Source: Zygnema cylindricum (lineage: Eukaryota; Streptophyta; Zygnematophyceae; Zygnematales; Zygnemataceae). Taken from it: a DNA stretch of 64,000 bases. The position numbers and the translations under genes were made by a program. Positions 10,753-23,530 of the stretch are shown piece by piece. Numbering within the stretch: position 1 is the stretch's first letter; the number at the start of each line of letters is the position of its first letter. The stretch covers positions 113,554 to 177,553 of the forward strand of contig JBBHKE010001823.1 of the NCBI GenBank assembly GCA_037447655.1. The letters are read 5' to 3'. The notes under the pieces were generated by a model. The model saw nothing but the letters and a program-made list of their open reading frames with translations. It did not search any database and was not told the origin of the DNA.

Positions 10753-11762
10753 TGTTGTAATTTATAAATCTTTATTTCACTCGATAGGGGTAAAAATAAC
10801 TTAGGATTTTTTTCCTAGTAGTCTATTGTAATACTTACCTTAATTAGTATTACAGTAGCAAAAGGTACAGTAGAGTGTATTGTACTTTTGCAGGGACAGG
10901 TGTCAGCGAAAGAACGTATGCAGGTTTTTCGGAGTAGCGCCGATAGTCAGCCATACGTGTCAAAAAGTTGACGATGCGATTCACATGATCGGACGAACGG
11001 GATCTGTCCTGAGTATTCCAGAAACATATGGTACAGCTCGACGGTACCATCACCGATCGAATCTGTTCCAACAGACGCGATTCACCTGGTACCACAAGCG
11101 TGATTCACGACAAAATGACGAGGCATGATTCACGTGGGACCCCAAGTGACGAAGCACTCAGGTGCTTCGTACTACACGACCACATTCGGCTGGACTTTAG
11201 CGGCTACCGCTGACTAAGCATTTGGAACGTTTTGTGTACGGTTCAATGTCTGTTAATATCTGAATAAAATTAGTTTGTATTTTAGTGTGAAAAAAAATAG
11301 TGTTCCATTAATCAGGTTTTTAGAAAATAATAATTAGGGTTTTGAGGTATAGTGACGTACAAGTAGGATGCTTTGTCGTTAGTCAAGATAATAACCGTAG
11401 TAACGGTTACCCAAATTAGTGTAGATCATAAGATAGACACTGTGAGTATATAACTTAGGACTTAGCCAATTTTGGAATATCCAGTTTTGGAATATGATTT
11501 TCTAAGGGCAGTTTTTGAGAAACTTCCAGACATCATATCTTATGGTTTACTGGGTCATTTGGGCTGCAATTTTAGGAATTGTCAGTTTACTGTATTTTGT
11601 ATCATTGTGACAAATTTGAAGCATATTGGTTTTGTGTGTCATATTTTGTGTCAGTTCTAAGTTGGCTGTTGAGTAGGTACTTTGATAATTTCTATTGTTT
11701 TTCATGTCTACTTCCACTACTACTGCTGGTTCTCCGCCTGCAATGGTGGTTGTAGAACAACA
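10753..11762 (+). repeat. 5' LTR, family C
   Basis: Begins TGTTGTAATTTATAAATC and ends GTAGAACAACA. It matches 15,901-16,930 along its length. The gag start codon at 11,704 lies inside it, so the LTR itself encodes the first roughly 20 Gag residues, ending in VVVEQQ. Confidence 0.9.
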
Positions 11763-12540
11763 GGTTATGGGCCTTTCGTCAAGAATTCCTATCTTCAATG
11801 GCCAAAAGTATGCGTACTGGGTGGCGATGGTTGAATCGTCGTTTGAAAATGCTGACCTATTGGGGGTCTTGGATGGCTCCCTTATGAAACAAGTCCAACT
11901 TGGGCGAAAAAGAATTCAATGGCAAGGAACAATCTAATTCTTTGTATTTCAGAAAATTTGGTCATGTCTCGACTGACAACGAAGAAGGCAAGGGAGATTT
12001 GGACATCCCTCAAATCCGCTTTTGAGAAAGCGAATGTTCAGGAGGAGCTCTTGGTGGCTGGAAAAATTTGGGGATACAAATACACGGGGGGAACTATGGT
12101 TGAGTATTGTGACAATTATTGCGCGCTCATTGATGCTCACTCTTTTGCTGGGGGGTCATTTCTTGAGTTTGAACAGGCAACTTTGCTTATTAGAGGTCTC
12201 CTTAGTAGCATGAAGGGTGTGTCTGTTCAATTAAAGAGTCATGACAAAGCTAGCTTATCATTTCAGTTAGCGTATAATCTTATATTGGAGGAAGAAACAA
12301 ATACTAAACTCATTAAGGGAGAAGGAAAGGTTGAAACATTTGCAACAAACTTTGACAAAATAAATCAGTTTAATATGAATAGGAATCCGTTTAACCAGAA
12401 TCAGAATCAGTATAGTCAGAGGTAGAATAGGCCATCTTCTACTACTTGTTTATATTGTTCTGAGAAGGGTCATAGATACAAGTACTGTCCAAAATTGAAG
12501 AAGGCTAATGAGACAGGTTTATACAAGCCAGGTTGGCAGC
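11704..12540 (+). pseudogene. Copia gag, frameshifted (family C)
   Basis: Structural Gag polyprotein that would form the virus-like particle and bind RNA. ATG at 11,704 is inside the 5' LTR; after MSTSTTTAGSPPAMVVVEQQ the frame crosses the LTR end and primer site, reading VMGLSSRIPIFNG. A stop and frame change occur near 11,935. The capsid region continues in the next frame to 12,425 (GKIWGYKYTGGTMVEYCDNY, then LLIRGLL), where a TAG interrupts it. A CX2CX4HX4C zinc knuckle (CLYCSEKGHRYKYC) follows at 12,446-12,487. The order matches Copia Gag. With at least one frameshift and one stop it is not functional as read. Confidence 0.85.
11763..11773 (+). promoter_or_regulatory. primer binding site (half initiator tRNA-Met type)
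   Basis: GGTTATGGGCC directly follows the 5' LTR. It is complementary to the anticodon stem-loop GGCCCATAACC of eukaryotic initiator tRNA-Met, not to a tRNA 3' CCA end. Drosophila copia uses this type of primer, a cleaved 5' half of the initiator tRNA. Here the site is also translated as part of Gag. Confidence 0.8.
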
Positions 12541-15500
12541 AGAGCCAGTATCACAGCGGTTTTTCTTGGAAATCCTTCCCGTGAAAATGCTCTTTTTTCA
12601 ACTTCTACAACTGATGCAGATGAGTCTATCAGCTTCAATGAGCAAGAGGAGGCGGATTTATTTGATATGGCGGCTGCCATGGAGGGTCCAAAGGATGCAG
12701 GATGGATCATGGACACGGGAGCGTCTACCCACATGTGTTGGAACAAGGCGGCTTTTACGAATCTGTAGCAAACATCTCCAAGAGTATCTACTATGCTTAC
12801 AGCATGAGTGTTCAAACCTCAGCTCAGGGTGATGTATCATTAATTGTAGATGTAGGGGGAAAGCCGGTAGAGAGAAACCTTCACAACGTTTTGTATGTTC
12901 CAGATTTTAAGAAAAATCTTTTTTCTACATCATTAGTGGAGAGCAAAGGCTTTGAAGTTGTTATAAAAAGAGGGAGACAGGTTGTTAGCAAGAAAGGGAA
13001 AGTCTTAATAACAAGAACTAGAGATGCTCACAAAATGTACTAGATGGACATGGCTGAATAAAAGGAAAATGATGTTCTCTACTCTAGTGTCCAATGTGAT
13101 AATGAGTTGTGGCATAAGAGATTAGGACACATGAATTATGATAGTCTAAAGAAAATGGTGAATTTGGGAAAAGTTGATTGAGTTTCTCTCACATCTTATC
13201 CTATTAAAACATGTGATGGTTGTTCACTTGGCAAGATCCACAAATTGCCTTTTCCACAAGAAATAGACCATAGATCGGAAAAAGTTATGCAGCTCATCCA
13301 TTCTGATGTTCTCGGTCCTTCACAAGTGGCTTCGGCTGGAGGGGTCCACTATATGGTCACATTTACAGATGACTACTCGAGGTACACAAAAGTTTACTTC
13401 ATGCAACATAAAAGTGAAGTGTTTACTCACTTCAAACACTACAAAGCGTGGGCGGAAAAGCTTCATGGAGTTCCAATATTGGCGCTAAGATCGGACAACG
13501 GGGGAGAATACACATCGAAGGAATTCGAAGAATTTCTCCTTCAAGAAGGTATCAGTCACAATCTTACAGTTCCATATACACCGGAACAAAATGGTGTTTG
13601 TGAGAGATTAAATAGGACAGTGACAGAGAGTGCCCGGTCCATGCTTGTAGATAAAGGGCTAGATTTGAAATTCTGGGCTGAAGCACTTAACAATGCTGTT
13701 TATATTAAAAATAGAATTGCTTCTAGGTCTGTTAGCACTACACCTTATGATCTTTAGACAGGGGAAAAACCTGATATTAGTCACTTTAAGATCTTTGGCA
13801 GCAAGTGTTTTATTTTAGATACTTCACAGGATAGATAGAAAATGGAACCTAAAGGTTTACCTAGGACTTTCATGGGGTATGATGATAATGCGAAAGGATA
13901 TAGAGTTTTTGTCCTTGAGAAATAGAAAGTGATTGTTTCTAGAAATATCTAGATTAAAGATGAACAGGATTCGGTTGCCCTGTTTAAAGTGCCAGATCAA
14001 CCGGCAAAAGAAAAGCAAGAATATGTCATTTTTCACCATACGCAGCGAGTCTCTTTTCCACCAGCAAGTGGGACACCTCTTTCTTCAGTTCCTCTGGTGC
14101 CTTTACAAGCTGCTTCCCCACAAGCTACACCTCAGGCGGAAGGAACTAATACAGATTTTGTACCAGATCAAGTTACGGTTCAGACTAAACAACGATATCA
14201 GAGGTTGCCGACAATCTCAGCCTCAAAATTTCCGGGGGGAAAGAGATCTAGCAGCCCTCTGCAAGCAAGCTCTCACTTTGTTTTCTCTGCAGCTACAGAG
14301 GAGCCTCTAACGATCCAGGAGGCGTTCTCATCACGTGCGAGAAATCAATGGATCGAGGCGGCAAACGATGAAATGAAGTCCATTATGGAGGCACAGACAT
14401 GGGAGCTGGTGGATTTTCCTCTTGGCAGGAAAGCCATCGGCAGCAAATGGGTATTCGAAATGAAGCTGAACCCGAACAACACCATCGAAAGGTATAAGGC
14501 CAGACTAGTGGCTAAGGGATATAATCAAAAAAAGGTATTGAATTTGAGGAAACCTTCTTCCCAGTTGTTAGATTTCCCATTGTCAGAATTTTGCTAAGTC
14601 TAGCGGCTATAGAGAATATGGAAATACATCAGATGGATGTTAAAACTGCTTTTTTGCATGGAGAGTTAGAAGAAACCAATTTATATGAAACAACCTGAAA
14701 TGTATGTTGAAAAGGGAAAGGAAGAATTAGTGTGTAAATTGATGAAATCTTTGTATGGGCTAAAACAAGCCCCGCGTCAGTGGAATGTGATGTTAGATGA
14801 GTTTTTGACTGGGCTAGGTCTTAAGAGAATTAGCTCAGATCATTCTGTATATGTTCTACAAGGAGAGGATGGGGTAATTTATATTGTATATATGTGGATG
14901 ATCTATTATTAATAAGTAAGTCAATGGATGAAATAAACCGCATTAAAGCTGATTTAAGGTCTAGGTTCGAAATGAAGCACCTGGGTGAGGCCACATATAT
15001 CTTAGGAAAACAGGTAGAAATAGACAAAAACAAGAGGCTGATTATGTTGACTCAGAAAGAAGCAATAGGTAACATGCTAGAAAGATTTAAAATGAAAGAT
15101 GTGAAAGGATACGTAACTCTCATGGAATTCAGGCAGAAATTGGAAAGAATTGATATAGATTCAGTCATAATTTTTGGTGAGAGTCTAGAGACAGGGGAGA
15201 AAGAGTTTATAGCTTCAAAGCCATATAGACAGGTAGTTGGAAGTCTTATATATTTTATGAATTGTACGAGACCCGACATTGCAGCAGCTGTGGGAGTCTT
15301 GAGCAGGAGTCTGCAGAATCCTAAAAGGGCAGACTGGGAAACAACGAAAAGAGTGTTGAGATACCTTGCAGGTACTCGAAATCTCAAGCTTGTTCTCGGA
15401 GGAGGAGAGGTGAAAATCTAGACGTGGAGGGATGCTAGCTATGGGGACATGCCATACCGGAAATCTACGATCGGCTTCGTTTTGATGATTGGAGATGGAA

Positions 15501-15884
15501 CTTGCTGCTGGAGTAGCAAATTACAAAAGGTTACAACTCAATCCACAATGGAGTCAGAATATATGGCAGCAGTTTGCGCCCTCAAGGAGCTCCTATAGGT
15601 CAAGTCCATTTTACAAGAACTTGGGTATATGCAAATTGGCCCTCAAGCTATCTAGTGCGACAACCAAGCTACCATAGCAATTGCCACTAACCCTAGCAAT
15701 CACTTTAAGAGCAAACACATGGATGTTAGACTTCACTTTGTTAGACATAAAGTACTTGCAAAAGTCGTTAAATTGTGTTATTTACCAGATGAGAAGATGG
15801 TGGCTGACATGTCAACAAAAGCCCTTACTGCTCCTAAGTTACAGTTTTGCAATGATGCTATTAGACTAAGCGAGTAATTGAGAC
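12541..15884 (+). pseudogene. Copia pol: protease, integrase, reverse transcriptase, RNase H (broken)
   Basis: Pol polyprotein of element C in several frames. Protease active site DTGA is at about 12,712 (WIMDTGASTHMC). The pre-integrase zinc finger follows at about 13,110-13,240 (WHKRLGHMNYDSL, then CDGCSLGKIH). The integrase core is an open frame 13,245-13,757 with the DDE residues present in HSDV, RSDNGGEY and GVCERLNRT. The C-terminal integrase/linker region follows to about 14,330. Reverse transcriptase starts at WELVDFPLGRKAIGSKWVF (14,400) and continues to SLYGLKQAPRQWN (about 14,745); the YVDD-box equivalent near 14,893 reads YMWMIYY, then DDLL in the next frame. The RT C-terminus and RNase H extend to about 15,884. 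Stops (for example 13,757, 15,420) and frameshifts are frequent. Confidence 0.85.
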
Positions 15885-15885
15885 T

Positions 15886-15900
15886 AAAGATTTAGGGGAG
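15886..15900 (+). promoter_or_regulatory. polypurine tract, family C
   Basis: AAAGATTTAGGGGAG lies immediately before the 3' LTR, where the plus-strand primer of an LTR element belongs. The same AGGGGAG-TGTTG junction occurs in the other elements (51,462, 57,025, 39,976 and 47,219). Confidence 0.8.
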
Positions 15901-16930
15901 TGTTGTAATTTATAAATCTTTATTTCAGTCAATAGGGGTAAAAATAATTAGGATATTTTTCTTAGAAGTCTACTGTAATACTTACCTTAATTAGTGTTAC
16001 AGTAGTAAAAGGTACAGTAGAGTGTATTGTACTTTTGCAAGGACACGTGTCGGCAAAAGAACATATGCAAGTTTTTCGGAGTAGCGCCAACAGTCAGCCA
16101 TACGTGTCAAAAAGTTGACGATGCGATTCACATGATCTGACGAACGCGATCTGTCCAGAGTATTCCGGAAACATATGGTACAACTCCACGGTACCATCGT
16201 CGATCGAATCTATTCCAACGGACACGATTCACCTAGGACCACAAGCGTGATTCACTAGGGACCATAAGCGTGATTCGCGTGGGACCACAAGTGACAAAAC
16301 ACTCAGGTGCTTCGTACTACAACACCACATTCGACTGGACTTTAGCGGTCACCGCTGACTAAGCATTTGGAACGTTTAGTGTACGGTTAGAATGTTTTGC
16401 GTACGGTTCAATTTTTGTGAATATCTGAATAACATTAGTTAGTTGTTTAGTTTGATATAAATTAGTGTTCCATTAATCACGTTTTTAGAAAATAGTAATT
16501 AGGGTTTTTGAGGTACATTGACGTACGGGTAGGATGCTTTGTCGTTAGTCAGGATAATAACTGTAGTAACGGTTACCCGAATTAGTGTAGATCAGTAGAT
16601 ACACATTGTGAGTATATAACTTAGGACTTAGCCAATTTTGTAGTATCCAGTTTTGGGAATATGATTTTCTAAGTGCAGTTTTTGAGAAACTTCGAGACAT
16701 CATATCTTATGATTTACTGGGTTATTCGGGCTGCAATTTTGGGAATTGTCATTTTACTGTATTGTGTATTGCTGTGGCAAATTTGAAGCATATTGGCTTT
16801 TTGAGTCATATTTTGTGTCAGTTCTAAGTTGGCTGTTAAGTAGGTACTTTGATAGTTTCTGTTGTTTTTCATGTCTACTTTCACTACTACTGTTGTCTCT
16901 CCACCCTGCAACGGTGGTTGTAGAACAGCA
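15901..16930 (+). repeat. 3' LTR, family C
   Basis: TGTTGTAATTTATAAATC to GTAGAACAGCA. Diverged copy of 10,753-11,762; the terminal ACAACA of the 5' copy is ACAGCA here. Followed directly by ATAGC, the second target-site copy. Confidence 0.9.
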
Positions 16931-16935
16931 ATAGC

Positions 16936-19399
16936 CACTAGGCACCCAGGTCTTCCGCGTATTCTCTGGAAGACTTATCTTAAGAAAAGCAAAGAAGCAA
17001 TATGAAGTACTTCTAACCCAAACCAAGAAATTCGGATTTAGTCAAAAAATAGCACTTTTCTAATATAACCGAAATGCCACACCAAAAAATACACTTAAGC
17101 AAATCCCCTAGTTGTCCGGAGAACGTCGTTGCTCGATACAAGATGCCACACCTCAAGCCCCACTCCACCAATTGCCAAAAAGACAAGTTTGAAGGGAAAC
17201 CTTCCAGACTAGGTCAAAGCCGCGTGGATTAAAAACAAGGCATAATACTAAAAGATAAAAAACACTATGCTAACTAGCATCTATCACTAGCTAACAAGAG
17301 GAAAAAGAAATAATGGGCAATCGATGGCAAGGAGAAAGCAAGAAAACTGCTCGGCCGCCAAGAGAAAATTCTTGTCTAAAAGTTGAATTCTCTAAGTCTG
17401 GGAATTAGCCTAAGTTGGACTAAGCTAAGCCTAGCACGAAATTAGCCTAAGTCTAGTCTACTTTACATGCACGAAACTACTTAAATTGTTGGCTAATAGG
17501 CGGCCAACATCGTCTGCCGTACGTCTAACAAAATCCACAATCCACCGTCCGAGGGTAGAAACCCTCCTTAACTACATGTATGCGCGAACCTACATGGGTT
17601 CGCAACTTAAATAAATTAGGTTTATCAAAGCGTCGCCAATACTCCCGGAAATCGCGATTTGCCGCCAAACGATACTTCACATCTATACTCCAAAATCGCG
17701 AGCATACGCACGAAATAAAGTATACCGCACGAAATACTCCCAAAAATCGCGCCACGTTGCCCAAACGATATTACGCGTCCCTACTTCGAGATCGCAATAC
17801 CTGCGCACGAAATAAAACGTATCGCACGAAATTAGTTATATTCAACCAAACGTGCACGTAATCGCGTACACGTCAAAAATAAGTGAATAGACAATAGTGT
17901 ACTAGTGAAACTACAAAATTCAAGCGTGCAGTTACAAACCATGCGTGCGGGCGAAAATCGTGTGTGCATGCATGATATCGTGTGCGCTCGTCGCTTACCT
18001 CGCGTGCGTGCCCAATATCGTGCGTGCCTGCAACGATACGATACACCATCAGAAATATATACGATCTGTCACGTGATATTGACATAATAATTTGACATGT
18101 TTTTGGAAACACCGTAAAAAATGCATAAATAATACATTACAATTGATTACGATTTGCGGCCCTTAACTTTTAGTAAGATTCACAAAATGAATAGTGTCAG
18201 TATCGTGTCTGATTTGCGACCCTAATCATGATGTCACGTACTTCCACGATAACAAAAGTACAAAGTAAAATAATGTTTGAAAAAAAGTACAAAATTTTCA
18301 TTTTTATTCTTTTTTTGCTTGACAGACCGTAACCGGCTTTTTTTTTTTGGTGAATCAACCGACCGCGTCTGCGTGGCCCCGAAAAATTTGGCAACCGTAT
18401 CCGTTCCTGATCCGGCGCAGGCGGTCGGTTAACGGTCGGTCACAAATTCGGTTGAACGTTTGCGACTTTTGGTCTCGGCCTTTGTCAATATGACAGTTCG
18501 AGCCCGTATATGCGATATGGCGATTAGCCCTACAATTATAATTGGTTTTAAATCGCATGATTTTGCATGAAATCTAATATATGTTAACTATAAAGCCATT
18601 CCAACTAGAAAAAAAAAACCAAAAACTTCAAAACATCAAGCCTCGTAGCTAAAGTTCTTAAATTTATGTAAAAGCCTTCAACCTTAAATCCCTAACACGA
18701 TTAATAAAGCATAAAACCCCCCTAATTCCTTAAATCCCCTAAAAAAGCAAAAATTGTTTAGAAAAACATGGGAAGGGCTTCAAAACAAGACGCATAGGAA
18801 AACATTAGCAGGACTGCAAGGTCTCGCATAAAGAAGAATAAACAATATGTTTTCACTTTTTAAGTATCTAAAATATTTACTATCTAAACTGAAGACTAAA
18901 ACAAACGCGATACAAAAAAAACTGTACATGCCAAAATTGATACTTATCGATCATCAAGCAAAAGATTGCTCAAATATCGAGAGACGTGATAACGATCGCA
19001 TTCACCACGATACGCATCACTACACCCTTCGTCGCTATTGGTGTTCATTATTTAATAGTGCTAATGTGCAATTAGAATTAACACTGTTAATGTGTTGTAG
19101 TGTAGTGCAAGGAGACGTGGGCATGTGTAGTCCTCACCTTGAAAAGTGTTGTTAACCCTTTTTTGTGTTTTTGGCCAAAACAAGTCTTGTCAGATTATTG
19201 TCTATAACTCTAATAACGATGGGCATTGTACCATTAGGGTCATAAAACACTCGAATTGGCATGGTGACCCCATTGATGAGCCTATTGTAAGACCAGTCTT
19301 GGCCACGGTCATAGTTTTGAGATCCACATTTTGTAGTGTATTATAGAATGAAATGTGCCAACCTAGGCAATTGCACAATCATACAGTATTATATCAATG
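16936..19399. other. no recognisable gene; short dispersed repeats
   Basis: A 2.4-kb stretch without a supported gene. 17,560-18,050 is richer in CG words (GCGCACGAAATAAA, ATCGCG recur), and 18,060-18,130 belongs to the dispersed repeat also seen at 10.46 kb. The segment 19,080-19,130 resembles 9,140-9,175 (CAAGGAG-CGTGG-TAGTCC). I assign no function. Confidence 0.4.
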
Positions 19400-20330
19400 T
19401 AAATAAGGGCACTTTCCCATATAACCGAAACTTAGTTCGGTTACTTTGTTTTTTGGCGAAGATTTTCCGTACTACTTTTAAAGCATTCCGATATAAACGC
19501 AATGAAATCGTTACTTTAAATTGTGACGGATGTAGATGTGGGTGTAATTTGTGACGGTTGTAGACGACTACAAAACTTGCGACAATTGATGACGTTTACA
19601 AAATAGCAACAGTTGTTGGCATCTAGTTTTTTGTGACATTGTAGATGATTAGGGATTGTGAAATTTGAACTCACGCTCACTTATGATAGCGTCGACGTCA
19701 CTAATTCTAGAAATTTCCGCCATGGATTCTCAATTTTGTTTTTTTTTTCCTTTTTTACTCTACTTCTCGTCAAAAAATACACAAAGACAATCAAAAGTAA
19801 TATTTTTCAGAGATATTTTTTTCATTTTTCATTGCTAAAATTGTGAGATAGACGCAGTAGTGGGAGAGGGAGAGAGAAGGAGGCGCCTTCACGGACTTCG
19901 CTTTTGTGAAATGGCATCCGTTTCTCGAGACCCCTCCACGGCCTCTGAACAGAAAAAAGTATGCACAAGTTGGAAAAGTGCGGTGGGTTTTATTTTTCGT
20001 ATTCAAAACCCTCCGCGGCGTGCAACACCATCTGCTTATTCTTTCACTTGATGAAACTTTAGTTAAAATCACCTCGCGAGGTGATTGGAGCATAATTTTG
20101 AAGATGAGCTAGAGGGACATGAAAGTGGGTCGAAACGCGTTAGTCGACAAACGACAATACATTTAAAGTTTCACCATGACTCAAATTGTAATGTGGTAAT
20201 TTCATTTTTTTGGTACGACTAAAAAATTTCTCGTTGCATGCTACGTTTTGGAGGAAAATGGCAAAAATATCACATGGCGCCGTTAAACGTATAAAATGCA
20301 AACTTTAGGGCAAGCACAATGACAACATTG
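19400..20330. mobile_element. relative of the foldback element at 972-2538
   Basis: Starts GGGCACTTTCCCATATAACC after TAA, with the same layout of words as the 1-kb foldback element: a tract with GTGACGGTTGTAGACGAC near 19,540, and at 20,125-20,200 AGTGGGTCGAAA, CGACAAACGACA and CAAATTGTA in the order seen at 1650-1725. The segment 19,400-19,880 recurs inverted at 48,063-48,560. The right end is not well defined and no transposase is present, so class and boundary are uncertain. Confidence 0.45.
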
Positions 20331-21059
20331 GGAAAGGTGTCGTCTATTAATTCTCAACTGTTTGGGCATCCATTTTCACAAACAACTGTTCCAAACGTTT
20401 AACCAACAAATGATTGATTATGTCGTAACAAAATAAACTTTGGTGTCACATAAAAGTAAATGTTCACAACGTTGTAAGCAAAAAAAAATCATTTCATTTT
20501 CATATATGAGAAGACCTAGAAAACTAGTAAGCAAAATCTTTTATATATTACAAAATTTCGTCACTACGTAACACTTACTTGGGCATACAAAGTTACGGGG
20601 GTTTTGTAAATCATACGGACTCTTCGATTTTTGTAATTGACAACCCACCTCAAGAATACCTTGCGGATGAACATGCGATAGTCATTGTTACCTCTCAGTC
20701 ATTTAGAGAGTATTGGCAAGATTCTCTACAAAAATAACCGGTACGCGTAAAACGAAGAGGTGCGGATCTCTCTAACCATCCTCGTTTTTTGTTTGTGGAA
20801 CTTCACCCTCGTGCTATCTTATGTATTTTTTTTCTAAAAGATTCAAGGGCACAATTTTGCATTTTCAAAGATAATGTATGGTGATCATTTGTGGTTCTAT
20901 AGAGTCGTTGCACATGAAACTTGTGAGTTGTTTCCACACGCGATATTCTACACCTTGGTGTAGTTTGGGGTCATCGGGTTGTATTTACTACATTATCTTT
21001 TAAGTGAAAATCACTCTCTTCGAAGGTACATCTGGAGTGCTTATGTTTTTAAATTGTGG
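20331..21059. other. no recognisable gene
   Basis: AT-rich, non-coding as far as can be seen; upstream of an old Copia remnant whose LTR could not be identified here. Confidence 0.4.
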
Positions 21060-23030
21060 AGGCTTTTACTTCAACTGGTTTGCAGATGCTCCAAATGTAA
21101 CTGAAAAGCAAGTTAAAGGCCCTCTCGCAAGAATGGTTGTATTTTAAGGCTTGAAATATATCTATTGGGCAGATATGCCGGAGGTAAGTTTTATTAGCAT
21201 TTGTCTTGTCGACGTTTTCGATGGATCTTTAGCCGAATTGGATGCCAGCTGGATTAAAAAAAAATCATTGTCTCCACATTATTAAGATGTTAATTTTGAA
21301 GGGGCTTGGAATGGGGCATATTCAAATGAAAAGGCGTCAAAAAAATAGAAATCTACATGTATATCAAAACCAATCTCCAACACCAAATAATTACAGCTAG
21401 GAAAAAATGGTGTAATAAGTACTCTAATGGTACTACGCTTGAATTAATTAATGGCATGCGGAAAATAGTGGTAAAAAAATACTCGTTCAGTGGAAACCTC
21501 TTAATGATCAACAATCACTATTGTTCATGAGATGGTTGCCTAATGAGCATAAAAGCATATATGACAAATTAAAACAACTAGCACAAGTTGATTGAAAACT
21601 ACTAATGGTAATTTAGCTAGTTTTTGATGAAGAATCTTGTTAAGAAGTTTTGAATGGCATTAGGATAGTTAATGCATTGGATACAGACTTTTAGAAATTA
21701 GAGGTTTTAAAGTAATCAAAATCACAACTTTTCTCAAATACAAGTATAGTATCATTGTAATGAGAAAAGGCATGGTTAAGAAGCTGCCTATACTAGGCAT
21801 GAGAAACAGGAAACTATCGACAAAGAGGGTTGATCACAAAAACCACGTATCGTCGGCATGCAAAAGGATTAGCTTTCTCTTCCGAACAAGCAACGGAGGA
21901 AGAATAAATCAACTGCTTTCTTGAACAAATTGATGAAAAACGTGTCTCTCTTACCAACAAAATTGAAGGGGGAAAGGATTTCATTGGGTAATCGACACAT
22001 GTGCATCTCAACACTTGTGTTGGAATTGGGCCTACTTCGATAATTTCCAAACTATCTCTCTGAAGAACATTTACTATACCAATAGATATTATTTTACCTT
22101 TAAGGCGAAGAAATAGATAACACCCATGGTCGACATCGATTGAAAACGGGCGAAACTGACAAGCATACTTCAAAAAAAAACCTAATTTCTACTTGTGTTG
22201 TAGAAAGCAAAGGCTTTGAATTACTCATGAAACATAGAAAAGAGTTTGTAAGCAAGAAAGGTAGAGTACCTACCACAGGTACACGAGGTCCAAACCAAAT
22301 TTATAGGCTTGATCTTACTAATATTAATGAGAAAGATGATTTGTATTCGTTTGTTTTGACCGAGAATAACCTTTGGTATTAAAAAAAATGGTTGTGTACA
22401 TCATGAGAGTCTTGAGAAGATGATCAAAGAAGGTATCATAGAAGGTTTCGAAATTAGTAAAAATGAAGCAAAAAATTGTGAATGTGCTCATAAAAAGATA
22501 CATAAAACCCATTTTCCTTCTGAGAGCAGCCGTAGAACAAAAATAATATTAGAACTAGTTCACTCGGATGTAAAGGGACATCACATCAACAAGAAGACTT
22601 ATATACATGGTGAAGTTTACAGATGAAAACTCAAGATACACGAAAATCTACTTCATAAAAGAGAAAAGTGAAGTGTTGTCTCACTTCAAAGAATTTAAGG
22701 CCTAGAGTCATGGGATTCCAATCTTAACCTTGAAACCCCACAATAGAGGGGAATGTCTGTCACGAGACTTCATCTCACCTATTTGAAAGAAAATGCAATA
22801 TCACATCAACTTTTAGTTCTGTACTCTCCAAAACAAAATGGTGTAGCTGAGAGAGTAAACCGAACGTTAAATGAAAGTGTTAAATCAATCCTTACAAATG
22901 AAGGTTTTGATTTGAAAATGTAGGGCGAGGCATTAAATTGTGCTGCGTATATTGAAAACATAATAGAATTAGAGGAGTCAAAGGCTAGTAGTCACCTTAT
23001 GAGATAGGCTCAAAAAGTAAACCGATAATT
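21060..23030 (+). pseudogene. old Copia gag-pol remnant
   Basis: A heavily decayed plus-strand Copia body. Gag: near 21,150 YIYWADM, then FDGSLAELDASW, close to the family-B Gag at 59.8 kb (YIYWADMVELYF, then LDGSLAESNASW). Protease: DTCAS near 21,990 where DTGAS is expected. The protease C-terminus is an open stretch at 22,140-22,382 with VVESKGFELL. Pre-integrase and integrase fragments follow (22,550-23,000: LVHSDV, then NGVAERVNRTLNES), with stops throughout. Reverse transcriptase is missing; the copy ends near 23,030. No LTR was found, so this is older than the other copies or was truncated. Confidence 0.75.
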
Positions 23031-23289
23031 AATACCGAATATCCGACAATATTTCAGGTTTGTTTCACTCCGTAAAGTATTGCACGGATTCCTTTTTGGG
23101 AACTGCCCACGCTATATTTCATTTCATCCTAAAGGGTAAAACTGAATAGTCATAAATATATTTCTAAGCATGTGGGCTCCGTTTGTCCGCAACGTGTGAC
23201 GTGACGGGCAGCCAAACTTTTTTTTTGACGCGGCCATCGTGACGTGGCGTTCCTTTCACGGTTCTTCCAATGTTTGTGATTGGCTCCGT

Positions 23290-23530
23290 GCGTGAGTGCC
23301 GGGCAGCCTTTTTTTTTTTTGTCGGGCATGTTGTTTTGTTTTTCCCAGGCAGTCAGTTTCTTGGGGCTACAATCAGCTTTTTTTTTCCGCCGGGCAATCG
23401 GATTTCATTTTTCGCCGGGCAGTCAGTTCCTTTTTTTTTTTTTTTTTGTTAGGCTTTAGTTTTTGCCGGGCAGTCAGCCGGTTTTTTGCCGGGCAGTCGT
23501 TTTTTTTTTTTGGCCGGCAATCACATTTTT
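23290..23530. repeat. GCCGGGCAGTC / T-tract degenerate array
   Basis: Six to seven copies of a GCCGGGCAGTC-like core (near 23,298, 23,345, 23,390, 23,416, 23,466, 23,487 and 23,513) are each followed by a run of T residues. Spacing is irregular (about 20-50 bp). No coding potential; phenylalanine-rich ORFs here come from the T tracts. Confidence 0.7.

Larger units (their letters stand above)
10753..16930 (+). mobile_element. Ty1/Copia retrotransposon, family C, complete length, inactivated
   Basis: A 6.2-kb element on the plus strand: 5' LTR (10,753-11,762), primer site, gag, protease, integrase, reverse transcriptase and RNase H in Copia order, polypurine tract and 3' LTR (15,901-16,930), with target duplication ATAGC. 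The LTRs differ by many substitutions and indels (1010 and 1030 bp), so the insertion is older than the two elements at 50-61 kb. Gag and pol are interrupted by several stops and frame changes, so it cannot encode its own enzymes. It is the only nearly full-length pol in the window and serves as the reference for the truncated relatives. Confidence 0.92.
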
